From: Candidatus Coatesiibacteriota bacterium
GTDB lineage: Bacteria; B130-G9
Reading direction: 5' to 3'
DNA length: 6,213 nucleotides
Assembly (NCBI GenBank): GCA_016929465.1
Contig: JAFGIT010000400.1
Span: forward strand, 1 to 6,213
In this document: piece by piece, positions 1 to 5,376 of the stretch
Layout: the number at the start of each line of letters is the position of its first letter
Position numbering within the stretch: position 1 is the first letter of the stretch
Translations under genes and position numbers: made by a program
The notes under the pieces: model-generated
Databases searched by the model: none
What the model was told of the DNA's origin: nothing
The model's input: only the letters and a program-made list of their open reading frames with translations

Positions 1-1
1 C

Positions 2-526
2 AAGACGGTCTGCACGACGAACATCCAGTGGAGTGGGACCGTGAAGATGGTTGAGCGCATCGTCGAGAATTTCGGCGAGCCTTTTCCCGGCGACGAGAGA
101 ATCCGCGCCTTCCCTACGCCGGAGAGGATTGCGGCAGTCCCGTTCGAGAAATTCAAGGCGACCGTAAGGGCTGGCTATCGCGCGCAATATTTTCACGAGC
201 TCGCGACTAAGATCGCGGCTGGCGAGACAGATGTGGAGGCTTTGCTCGACGGGGAGCTCAGCTCGAAGGAGGTTCGGAAGAGACTGCTTGGGATCAAGGG
301 CGTCGGGCCATACGCTGCTGCTACGCTTCAGATGCTACTCGGACATTATGACGAGGTGGCTGTCGATACCGAGTTCATGAGCTTCGTGACCAAGAGACAC
401 TTCGGCGGCGAGAAGACGCCCATGAAGGAGATGCTGGCTGTCTATGAGGATTGGGGCAAGTGGAAATACCTCGCCTACTGGTTCGAGGTCTGGTCGGAAT
501 TTCAGAAGAAGGTCGAGTTTTCTTAG
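2..526 (+). CDS. HhH-GPD DNA glycosylase, C-terminal part (5' end outside window)
   Basis: This is the C-terminal 174 residues of a base-excision-repair glycosylase of the helix-hairpin-helix/GPD superfamily, which removes damaged bases from DNA. The frame is open from the first bases (KTVCTTNIQWSG...), and that segment looks like the family's conserved 'K-T-x-x-T-T-N-x-x-W' helix. The GTG at 41 is therefore not the real start, and the N-terminal domain lies upstream. The hairpin is LLGIKGVGPYAA (about 284-325). It is followed by AVDTEF, whose Asp (codon 365-367) is the expected catalytic aspartate. The position used as lysine by bifunctional EndoIII-type enzymes (GVGRKTA) is GVGPYAA here, which suggests a monofunctional glycosylase nearer to AlkA/3-methyladenine types. 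No iron-sulfur cysteine cluster follows the domain. The gene ends with TAG. Its substrate cannot be told from sequence. The family call is firm. Confidence 0.88.
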   Translation, partial: KTVCTTNIQWSGTVKMVERIVENFGEPFPGDERIRAFPTPERIAAVPFEKFKATVRAGYRAQYFHELATKIAAGETDVEALLDGELSSKEVRKRLLGIKGVGPYAAATLQMLLGHYDEVAVDTEFMSFVTKRHFGGEKTPMKEMLAVYEDWGKWKYLAYWFEVWSEFQKKVEFS

Positions 527-599
527 GCTGCCTCGAAAGCCCCTTTAATCAGATCGATTCTCCGCTGATAAAACAGCCTTCCCTCACGTGCCTGGTTAA

Positions 600-608
600 T
601 GATATAAT
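600..608 (+). promoter_or_regulatory. Extended -10 promoter for the secreted protein gene
   Basis: TGATATAAT is a perfect TATAAT box (603-608) preceded by TG at one-base spacing, the extended -10 form of sigma70 promoters, which tolerates a weak -35. No good TTGACA lies 16-18 bp upstream. Predicted transcription starts near 615, giving a leader of about 35 nt before the ATG at 650. The gene therefore probably has its own promoter, independent of the glycosylase gene ending at 526. Confidence 0.55.
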
Positions 609-649
609 CTGCTGGACCGAGATAAAAGCAGAAGCATGGGAGGTGTGCT

Positions 650-1462
650 ATGAAGCTAATCTACTCAATTCTGTCCTTTGGCTTACTCATCATATCGGTG
701 CAATCGGCCTGCGCGGAACCGGAGTTGAGTCTCAAAGTCTATCCGGCAGAATTCGATGTCGATCGCTATCTACGAGTCTGGGGGTCAATGAGCTGGGATG
801 CCCCGGATATCGTCGCTGACCTGTATCTTGCCGTGATAGATGACTCCGGTGCGATGGGATTCCTCTCCGACGATCATTTCGATCCTGTCTTCTATCCGTC
901 ACCATTCATCGGTTCCGTTTACATCGCTGATGGTACCACGGTGACAGATCACTTCTTTGGGGCTTTTCCAGGGCGAATTCTAGACTTCTCATCAGTCAGT
1001 AAATCCTACGTAATCGCACTAGCCTTGACCGAGACGGATACGCTGGAGCTATCCTGCCCGCCTGCATTTGCGATGTTTCAGATCATAGAGGTTGATTCAC
1101 CCCAGACTTGGCGTGATAACCGCAACAACTATGCGGTGTTCGAATATCGAAGCCCGCGTTGGTATCTGACTGCTATCAGCCTCGAGGTCGAACACTCCTG
1201 GACGTACTTCAGCATGGACTATTCCTATTCCGGTTCGGGCATAGATTACTTTTATCGGCAGGGGCTGTATGAATTGGATGGGAACGCATGCGGCGATTTT
1301 TTCTGGAATGACGGATATGGCAATGGCTATGGCCTAAACGTCTATCTTTCGGTGTATCGGGATTACGCCTCCGTATATTGCGACGGCACTGATCGCCAGA
1401 CTCGTCCTCCCGATGGAGCGTACTTCGAGAGCTGGTCGCTGAGCACGACTTTGAGACAATGA
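650..1462 (+). CDS. Secreted tyrosine-rich protein of unknown function
   Basis: I do not recognise a named family. The 270-residue product starts with a typical Sec signal peptide: MK, a hydrophobic core at residues 3-17, and a likely signal peptidase I site after A-C-A (residues 20-22). Cys21 does not sit in a proper lipobox because Gln is at -3. The start is supported by GGGAGGTG at 638-645, 4 nt before the ATG. Residues about 25-146 (ELSLKVYPAEF..., ADLYLAVIDDSGAMGFL) have the alternating pattern of a beta-sandwich. They loosely resemble secreted bacterial domains with a 'D-x-Y-x-A-x-x-x-P-x-G' strand; this is inference only. The C-terminal third is very aromatic, with 16 Tyr between residues 161 and 258 plus several Trp and Phe. 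Three Cys (136, 214, 244) remain after cleavage. It probably acts in the periplasm or outside the cell. It stands alone between an extended -10 promoter and the interrupted peptidase gene. Confidence 0.8.
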   Translation: MKLIYSILSFGLLIISVQSACAEPELSLKVYPAEFDVDRYLRVWGSMSWDAPDIVADLYLAVIDDSGAMGFLSDDHFDPVFYPSPFIGSVYIADGTTVTDHFFGAFPGRILDFSSVSKSYVIALALTETDTLELSCPPAFAMFQIIEVDSPQTWRDNRNNYAVFEYRSPRWYLTAISLEVEHSWTYFSMDYSYSGSGIDYFYRQGLYELDGNACGDFFWNDGYGNGYGLNVYLSVYRDYASVYCDGTDRQTRPPDGAYFESWSLSTTLRQ

Positions 1463-1525
1463 TGCGAAAAATCCTGCCGATGATCTTCCTGAATCTGTAA
1501 CTAATTGAATCAATTGAGCAGCTCC

Positions 1526-1909
1526 ATGCGCCCATACTCTGCCATCCAATCGGAATTCGCCTGCTGGGACTCCGAGACGAGGAGGCTCCTCAGGGAAGCG
1601 GGCCTTAAGAGTCGCGAATTGATGGACAAGGGCGACATGGCTGCCGCTATCGAGGCGTATCGCGCCTATCAGGATTGGCGCGTGGGCCCTGAAATCAGGG
1701 CTCTCAGTGAAGAGCTTGCTCGTGACCATCCCGAATCACACCTACGCAAAATGATCGGTGATCATCTTAGACGCGAGGAAAAATCCCACCGGCTGACCTC
1801 AACCGTGAAAGGAGAGAGCAGCGCCATCGCGAAGGCGACCTCGGCATTCAAGTTCGCCGTCGGCTCGGGGTCATTTACGCTCGGAGAACTGCGATGGCTG
1901 ATGGCGTAG
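1526..1909 (+). CDS. N-terminal fragment of the interrupted metallopeptidase
   Basis: This is the 127-residue part before the internal TAG. The frame is closed upstream by TAA at 1502-1504, leaving TTG 1505 or ATG 1526 as possible starts. Neither has a clear Shine-Dalgarno; ATG 1526 is preferred by codon. The product (MRPYSAIQSEF... to ...TLGELRWLMA) is predicted all-helical and charged, with no signal peptide or membrane segment. It fits the helical N-terminal part of an M3-type peptidase but has no diagnostic motif of its own. It lacks the zinc site, so it could not be an active enzyme. The poor initiation context may itself be a sign of decay, or the gene may be translated by coupling to the gene ending at 1462. 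Confidence 0.5.
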   Translation: MRPYSAIQSEFACWDSETRRLLREAGLKSRELMDKGDMAAAIEAYRAYQDWRVGPEIRALSEELARDHPESHLRKMIGDHLRREEKSHRLTSTVKGESSAIAKATSAFKFAVGSGSFTLGELRWLMA

Positions 1910-2020
1910 ACATCTGAGCCGGCGGAGCGAAGGGATATCTTTTGCCAGCTTGCGCCACTCAATGAGCAAATTGAGCACTCGATCAGAGATGGGCAGCGGC
2001 TACTCGCTACGGAATATGGG

Positions 2021-2998
2021 ATGCTCATCGACGAATATTGCAGCGCCTTCCTGCGGGATGAGTGTGAGATCTCTGGAAGCACGGACCGCCTATTGAATGC
2101 CATGTTCAAAGCAGCGCGACAGCTCATCCCACTACTCAATCTCGAAGGGCAGGGGATACAGGATCTCCTTCATCATCACATACGTGTGCTGGATGATGTT
2201 GACCCCTACTTCGGGCCTGCCCCCCCTATCGAGCATTGCTTTCGTGCAATTGAGGCGCTTGGCTTCGGTAGGGACCAGGTCCGGAGAATCAGGTTTGTTC
2301 CGAAGGCCGGCACAAGCACCGCCTACGCCTCGGCCCTGAATATCGACGAGGACCTCCGCGTCGTGGGCAATCTCGAATCTGGAGCAATCTGGTACCGGAT
2401 ACTGACACACGAGGTCGGTCACCTTCTCGGCAACACATTCTCGCCGAGATGGCCATCCATAGTAAGTGATCCCATATTTCCATATTGGGGCGAGCTCCTT
2501 GCCGAACTCCCATCGCTCTTTGCCTCAACCGCGCCCGTGCTTCAGGCCGTGCTAGAAATCGAAGGGAGCGAGGCGGCGGAGGTGGCGGCCGCGATGAGAC
2601 GTTCAAAGGCAATCGAGTTCATCATTGGAGCTTTGAGGGCAGAATTCTCCATCGAGGTCTGGCGAGACGCCTCATCATCGTTCGATGAGATATATCATAG
2701 GATCTCTGCGATCTATGGGCTGGCGGAGCCAGAACCGAATGTATTCTTTCCTCCAGCGATCAAAAGCGTGACTGTTCCGCTCTTTGTCCATCAAGCATTT
2801 GGTGCTTGCGTTGCACCCATTCTCGCGCAGTTCGTTTCCAATAGAGCAACGAAGCTCTGGCAGCCACCTATCGTGGCCCCTCTCCTAATTGGCGAATTGT
2901 ATCCCCTGTGGTCGAAACGTTCTGTGGTGGACTACTTGCTGGATAATGGCTGCGAGCTTACAGCCAGCGAGCTAATAGATTCGCTTGAGTTGATTTAG
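2021..2998 (+). CDS. C-terminal, zinc-site-bearing fragment of the metallopeptidase
   Basis: ATG 2021 is the first usable start after the TAG. The open frame from 1910 to 2020 has no ATG, GTG or TTG. The 325-residue product would keep the whole gluzincin site: HEVGH at residues 130-134, with Glu158 or Glu162 as third ligand and Glu131 as catalytic base. It also keeps the C-terminal M3-like segment (residues 251-313). In classical PepF/thimet enzymes the region around residue 251-261 has tyrosines that bind substrate. Here it reads VPLFVHQAFG, so those tyrosines are not evident. Only a weak purine stretch (GGAATATGGG) precedes the ATG, so internal initiation is doubtful. An automatic pipeline would probably report this as a separate M3-family gene. 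I read it as the 3' part of one broken gene. Confidence 0.6.
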   Translation: MLIDEYCSAFLRDECEISGSTDRLLNAMFKAARQLIPLLNLEGQGIQDLLHHHIRVLDDVDPYFGPAPPIEHCFRAIEALGFGRDQVRRIRFVPKAGTSTAYASALNIDEDLRVVGNLESGAIWYRILTHEVGHLLGNTFSPRWPSIVSDPIFPYWGELLAELPSLFASTAPVLQAVLEIEGSEAAEVAAAMRRSKAIEFIIGALRAEFSIEVWRDASSSFDEIYHRISAIYGLAEPEPNVFFPPAIKSVTVPLFVHQAFGACVAPILAQFVSNRATKLWQPPIVAPLLIGELYPLWSKRSVVDYLLDNGCELTASELIDSLELI

Positions 2999-3021
2999 AA
3001 GAGAAATCCCGAGAAGACAAA

Positions 3022-3060
3022 GCCCCTAACGCTCGCGCTTTCGCGCCCAGCGTCAGGGGC
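3022..3060 (-). terminator. Strong hairpin, terminator of the TRL-like lipoprotein gene, possibly bidirectional
   Basis: Arms 3022-3033 (GCCCCTAACGCT) and 3049-3060 (AGCGTCAGGGGC) pair over 12 bp with one mismatch. Inside, CGCG/CGCG forms a second short stem; on the minus strand this closes on a GAAA tetraloop. Reading on the minus strand the stem is followed by TTTGTCTTCTC, a T-rich tail. This suits termination of the lipoprotein gene, which ends at 3122. On the plus strand no T-tract follows, but the hairpin starts 24 nt after the peptidase stop and may also end that transcript. The two genes converge on it. Confidence 0.75.
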
Positions 3061-3121
3061 CAAACATCCTAAGTCAGCTCAGGAGGGGTAGCGACAGCAC
3101 CTGCAACCAGAATATAAACGT

Positions 3122-3442
3122 TTACTCGCCGTAGACAATAACCGTCAGCTTGGCGTAGATCCCGAGGATATTCTCGCACTTGTAATCTACGTGGTGAATC
3201 TTCGTGATTCCACCATTCTCCATGGCAGCCTTGATGCTGGCATCGCCAGTCGCAACCCACCCCAGAATCGAGGTGCACATTGAGGTTCCAACTTTCGAAT
3301 AGCCCGCATTCGCGGTGACCGCATGGGGACCCTTGACATCGGAATACATAACGCCAACTGCAGGGGTCATAACACCCGCGCAACCAGCTAGAAGCATAGT
3401 GGCCACCATCAAAGCGGCCAGTGGAAGAAGCGCCTTTTTCAT
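3122..3442 (-). CDS. TRL-like family lipoprotein
   Basis: The 106-residue product has a lipoprotein signal: MKKALLPLAALMVATMLLAGC, lipobox L-A-G-C with Cys21 as the lipidated residue, giving a mature protein of about 86 residues. The mature part carries blocks I associate with the TRL-like family of small bacterial lipoproteins: GVMYSDVKGP (30-39), CTSILGWVATGDASI (56-70), GGITKIHHVDY (77-87) and the end NILGIYAKLTVIVYGE. Function in the family is unknown. The name comes from a tRNA-associated locus, but no tRNA is seen here. ATG 3442 was chosen over the longer frame to 3505 because it begins the signal peptide and has GGGAGGG at 3453-3459, 10 nt upstream. It has its own promoter (3532-3559), a leader palindrome and a strong terminator, so it looks monocistronic. 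An outer-membrane or periplasm-facing location is likely: position +2 is Ala, not Asp. Confidence 0.85.
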   Translation of the reverse strand: MKKALLPLAALMVATMLLAGCAGVMTPAVGVMYSDVKGPHAVTANAGYSKVGTSMCTSILGWVATGDASIKAAMENGGITKIHHVDYKCENILGIYAKLTVIVYGE

Positions 3443-3505
3443 ACTTTCTATTCCCTCCCAAGAATTTTGGTCGCAGGTGCCCCTTCGCATAATCCCACCA
3501 AACAA

Positions 3506-3522
3506 TCAGGGGTGACCCCTGA
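3506..3522. repeat. Perfect 17-bp palindrome in the lipoprotein leader
   Basis: TCAGGGGTGACCCCTGA is a 7-bp perfect inverted repeat around a 3-nt centre. It lies just downstream of the predicted transcription start (about 3525, minus strand) of the lipoprotein gene. It could be an operator, a 5' mRNA-stabilising hairpin, or a copy of a dispersed REP-like palindrome. Sequence alone does not decide between these. Confidence 0.6.
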
Positions 3523-3531
3523 ATTAGTGTA

Positions 3532-3559
3532 ATCTTAACTCCCACTTTATAGATGTCAA
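3532..3559 (-). promoter_or_regulatory. Sigma70-type promoter of the TRL-like lipoprotein gene
   Basis: On the minus strand a consensus -35 TTGACA (3554-3559) is followed after 16 bp by TAAGAT (3532-3537, four of six matches to TATAAT). Transcription would begin near 3525, giving a leader of about 80 nt that contains the 17-bp palindrome and the GGGAGGG ribosome-binding site. The -35 sits inside one of the two 10-bp direct repeats AGATGTCAAT. Confidence 0.55.
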
Positions 3560-3646
3560 TATTTTCCACCGGAAGTGGTGAGGTCAATAGGTGAATAGGT
3601 CAAAAGATTAAGAGGTTAAGGGGCGAAAGAGGTCAAAGATGTCAAT
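3551..3646. repeat. Degenerate 8-bp tandem array between 10-bp direct repeats
   Basis: From 3581 to 3628 six units follow each other at exact 8-bp phase: AGGTCAAT, AGGTGAAT, AGGTCAAA, AGATTAAG, AGGTTAAG, GGGCGAAA. After a 1-bp slip come AGGTCAAA (3630-3637) and a related unit to 3646. The consensus is about AGGTCAAD. The 10-mer AGATGTCAAT occurs exactly at 3551-3560 and again at 3637-3646, bounding the array. The array lies directly upstream of the lipoprotein -35 box. Slippage-generated microsatellite or a multi-site regulator platform are both possible. Confidence 0.65.
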
Positions 3647-3845
3647 GGATGGTGTGCAGGAGGGCTTTCCAAGGCTGCCCAAGGAAGAGTCCGCGGATTC
3701 CGCAGATTTCACTGGTCGGCGAAATCCGCTTGTCTGCTTGACCGGACCGTTTCAGTCCCTTCCCTTTTCTCCGAACTCTCCCAACGAATCTTCTTGGGCC
3801 TTCCTGTCCTTCTTAGACGCAAAAAAATCAGATAGACCCGCGGCC
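3647..3845. other. Gene-free spacer with a 9-bp repeat and hairpin
   Basis: With the promoter and array to its left this completes about 400 bp (3443-3845) without a convincing gene. A plus-strand open frame starts at 3639, but its downstream half runs antisense to the RDD gene and its product looks like no protein. At 3693-3701 and 3702-3710 lie tandem GCGGATTCC and GCAGATTTC. The inverted copy GAAATCCGC (3721-3729) can pair with the second over 9 bp with one mismatch and a 10-nt loop. An A7 run at 3821-3827 reads as T7 on the minus strand, 18 nt after the RDD stop, but I see no stable stem just before it. Confidence 0.5.
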
Positions 3846-4370
3846 TTACTCGGGAAGCTCGTACAGCGTCTTTACGTTGCTCGTCTTCTGGATGACGAGG
3901 CAGCCGGCGAGCATATCGTGCAGGGCCTGCTTACGCGCGGTGAATCCTGCCATCAAAAAGCCGATCATCAGGATGATATGGGATACGATCTTGCCGAAGT
4001 ACCTGCCCGTTGCGCGCAGGAAAGAGATGCGGTCACCCTCCAGGTCAGTGACAATGCTTCCCATCGCCATTTTGCCGATGGTGGCCTGCAAATGGGAACT
4101 CTCCATGAATGCGAAGTAGAGCCAAGGTATCAGGATGGCAAGCAATTGCCATAGAATCAATCTAGGCATCACGGAGGAAAACTGACTCATCATCACCTGA
4201 GCAGCTTCCTGTTGATCCATGTTCTCGATTTGGTCCAGTGGAAAAGTGGATACGAATTCCTCCATGAAGGGAACTCCCAATGCAATAGCGAGAACATACA
4301 TTGGGATCGTCAGCAAGACACCATCGATAATTACTGCGACAAAGCGACGCCAAAAGCCTGAGTAGATCAT
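3846..4370 (-). CDS. RDD-family integral membrane protein
   Basis: The 174-residue product has the RDD domain layout: MIYSGFWRRFVAVIIDGVLL at the start (Arg9 and Asp16 in the first helix), then ESSHLQATIGKMAMGSIVTD and RATGRYFGKIVSHIILMIGFLMAGFTARKQALHDMLAG. Predicted membrane helices lie at about 9-33, 69-88 and 127-144. A hydrophilic loop at 42-66 is rich in Asp, Glu and Gln. The block ending in RKQALHDMLAG is typical near the end of this family. RDD proteins sit in the inner membrane. Some have been linked to ion or compatible-solute exchange, but most have no known role, and none can be assigned here. AAGGA at 4378-4382 is 7 nt upstream of the ATG. The gene is divergent from the glycosyltransferase to its right. 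I saw no convincing promoter for it. Confidence 0.9.
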   Translation of the reverse strand: MIYSGFWRRFVAVIIDGVLLTIPMYVLAIALGVPFMEEFVSTFPLDQIENMDQQEAAQVMMSQFSSVMPRLILWQLLAILIPWLYFAFMESSHLQATIGKMAMGSIVTDLEGDRISFLRATGRYFGKIVSHIILMIGFLMAGFTARKQALHDMLAGCLVIQKTSNVKTLYELPE

Positions 4371-4462
4371 TTGATTGTCCTTGACTGTTAATTCTGCCTG
4401 GTTGACCTGTGATTAGGACCCCATTCTCAACAGAATCTCGCTGGCCCTCACCAGCCCCTGCA

Positions 4463-4476
4463 TCCTCCCCGGAGGA
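4463..4476. promoter_or_regulatory. Inverted repeat covering a Shine-Dalgarno sequence
   Basis: TCCTCC (4463-4468), two C, then GGAGGA (4471-4476). In RNA five pairs can close on a 4-nt loop, hiding the strongest Shine-Dalgarno in this intergenic region. It lies 4 nt before an ATG at 4481 that opens an 18-codon frame. It could be a chance GC-rich palindrome. Confidence 0.35.
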
Positions 4477-4480
4477 CACC

Positions 4481-4537
4481 ATGACTCTTCGTATGCGCCC
4501 CGCATTTCTAAATGGTTACTTGCCAGACTTCTTCTAA
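4481..4537 (+). CDS. Possible 18-residue leader peptide ahead of the glycosyltransferase
   Basis: ATG 4481 follows GGAGGA by 4 nt and encodes MTLRMRPAFLNGYLPDFF, ending in TAA at 4535-4537, 31 nt before ATG 4569 of the glycosyltransferase. It is in a different frame. The peptide has no run of one amino acid that would suggest classical attenuation. Support is only the ribosome-binding site and position; it may be meaningless. It matters only if transcription starts upstream of 4463, for which I found no good promoter. Confidence 0.2.
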   Translation: MTLRMRPAFLNGYLPDFF

Positions 4538-4547
4538 ACCAATTGGC

Positions 4548-4577
4548 TTGAGAGCACACCTACTTCTTATGTATGAT
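4548..4577 (+). promoter_or_regulatory. Candidate promoter overlapping the glycosyltransferase start
   Basis: TTGAGA (4548-4553), 18 bp, TATGAT (4572-4577): five of six matches in each box. Transcription would begin near 4584, where the frame has a GTG (GTG ACA AAA GCA AGA). If this promoter is real the gene would start at that GTG on a leaderless or nearly leaderless mRNA, and the ATG at 4569 would be upstream of the transcript. Confidence 0.35.
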
Positions 4578-5348
4578 ATTACTGTGACAAAAGCAAGACT
4601 TACAGCAATAATTCCGACTTTCAACGAAGAGGCGAACATCCGAGATTGCCTCGAGCAGTTGAGGTTCGCCGACGAGATACTCGTGGTTGACAGCTTCAGT
4701 ACTGACTCAACGCTCGATATAGCGAAAGAATTCAACGCGAGGATCATCCAGAGAGAGTACAATTGCTCCGCCTCGCAGAAGAACTGGGCCATCCCGCAGG
4801 CGAAGCATGAGTGGATCCTTCTTTGTGATTCCGACGAGCGCGTGACGGCCGAGCTCAGGCGGGAGATCGAGGAAGTGCTCGCAGGGGAGCAGCAGCATGT
4901 CGGGTATTCGATCCCCCGCGCGAACTATTTTCTCGGCAAGCGGATTCGGCACTGCGGATGGTCTCCCGAACGAGACCGGAATATCAGGCTATTCATGCGA
5001 GATAAAAGCCGGTACGAGGACAAAGAGGTCCACGCAGATATAATATGCGACGGCTCAGTCGGCAAATTGCACTCCCCGCTCATGCACCACAGCTTCCGCA
5101 CATTCGAGCAGTACATAGCCAAGATGAATCGCTACACGACGTGGGGCGCGAAGGACCTGATTAATGCAGGCCGGAAGATCGGCACGTTTGACCTGACTTT
5201 CAGACCGCCGATGACTTTCTTGAAGATGTACATCCTGCAGGCCGGCTTCCTGGATGGGATGCGGGGTTTCATCCTCTGCCTTGCCTCTTCATTCTACACT
5301 CTCAGCAAGTACACCAAGGCCTGGCTAATGGGCCGGTCGAGCGAATAA
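4569..5348 (+). CDS. Family 2 glycosyltransferase, LPS core KdtX/WaaE-like
   Basis: The 259-residue protein has a GT-A fold glycosyltransferase domain: LTAIIPTFNEEANI (11-24), ADEILVVDSFSTDST (34-48), SASQKNWAI (67-75) and the metal- and nucleotide-binding DSD in LLCDSDERV (87-89). It then shows the pattern of the LPS-core beta-1,4-glucosyltransferase group: GYSIPRANYFLGKRIRHCGW, VHADI, LMHHSFRTFEQYIAKMNRYT, and a hydrophobic end FLDGMRGFILCLASSFYTL likely to lie on the inner membrane. It would add a sugar from a nucleotide donor to a lipid A-core or similar surface glycan; the exact sugar is not readable. The frame is open from ATG 4512, but that start lacks a ribosome-binding site and adds 19 unusual residues. 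GTG 4584 is also possible. ATG 4569 is a compromise. The next gene is also a glycosyltransferase, which supports a surface-polysaccharide locus. Confidence 0.88.
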   Translation: MYDITVTKARLTAIIPTFNEEANIRDCLEQLRFADEILVVDSFSTDSTLDIAKEFNARIIQREYNCSASQKNWAIPQAKHEWILLCDSDERVTAELRREIEEVLAGEQQHVGYSIPRANYFLGKRIRHCGWSPERDRNIRLFMRDKSRYEDKEVHADIICDGSVGKLHSPLMHHSFRTFEQYIAKMNRYTTWGAKDLINAGRKIGTFDLTFRPPMTFLKMYILQAGFLDGMRGFILCLASSFYTLSKYTKAWLMGRSSE

Positions 5349-5376
5349 TGTCGAGATATTCTCGCGCATTAGGAGT

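Larger units (their letters stand above)
1526..2998 (+). pseudogene. M3/M2-like zinc metallopeptidase, interrupted by an in-frame TAG
   Basis: One frame runs from ATG 1526 to TAG 2996-2998, broken only by TAG at 1907-1909. Translated through, it gives a product of about 490 residues, somewhat short for oligoendopeptidases. Zinc-site evidence: HEVGH (codons 2408-2422, residues 295-299), then PYWGELLAELPSLF. The third ligand is Glu323 (24 residues after the second His, as in M2/ACE) or Glu327 (by similarity to the M3 E-x-P-S motif). The sequence right after the stop (TSEPAERRDIFCQLAPLNE) fits the M3 helical pattern 'D-x-x-x-R-R-x-x-x-x-x-L', so coding sequence spans the stop. C-terminal segments TVPLFVHQAFG and WSKRSVVDYLLDNGCEL match the usual M3 end. 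No signal peptide is present, so a cytoplasmic peptide-degrading role is likely if functional. TAG also ends the glycosylase and this gene itself, so it is read as stop here. A nonsense mutation or a sequencing error is the likely cause. Confidence 0.72.

Noticed and set aside
530-580. Possible terminator after the glycosylase (AGGCTG/CAGCCT or ATCAG/CTGAT pairs)
   Set aside because: The stems are 5-6 bp with long loops and no T-run follows.
1459-1500. Short frame MMRKILPMIFLNL overlapping the stop of the secreted protein gene
   Set aside because: It resembles the beginning of a signal peptide but ends after 13 codons and does not continue into a protein in any nearby frame.
1502-1516. AATTGA-A-TCAATT inverted repeat upstream of the peptidase start
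   Set aside because: It is short and AT-rich, with no promoter boxes arranged around it. It overlaps the stop TAA and TTG 1505 and is probably chance.
1334-1729. 131-codon minus-strand frame across the secreted-protein and peptidase start
   Set aside because: It is antisense to two supported plus-strand frames, without a start context or recognisable motif.
1907-1909. TAG as a pyrrolysine codon
   Set aside because: TAG also ends the glycosylase (524-526) and the peptidase (2996-2998), the latter just before a strong hairpin, and no PYLIS-like structure was apparent. Kept only as an unlikely alternative.
2289-2688. Arg- and Gly-rich open frames on both strands inside the peptidase (e.g. 2485-2688 plus, 2289-2612 minus)
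   Set aside because: They are frame shadows created by GC-rich codons of the zinc-site region.
3069-3587. 172-codon minus-strand frame overlapping the TRL-like lipoprotein
   Set aside because: It is out of frame with the lipoprotein, whose signal, lipobox and conserved blocks are clear. It also reads through the promoter and palindrome.
3639-4154. 171-codon plus-strand open frame across the spacer and RDD gene
   Set aside because: Its downstream part is antisense to the clearly conserved RDD protein. The translated product has no domain-like pattern and no ribosome-binding site.
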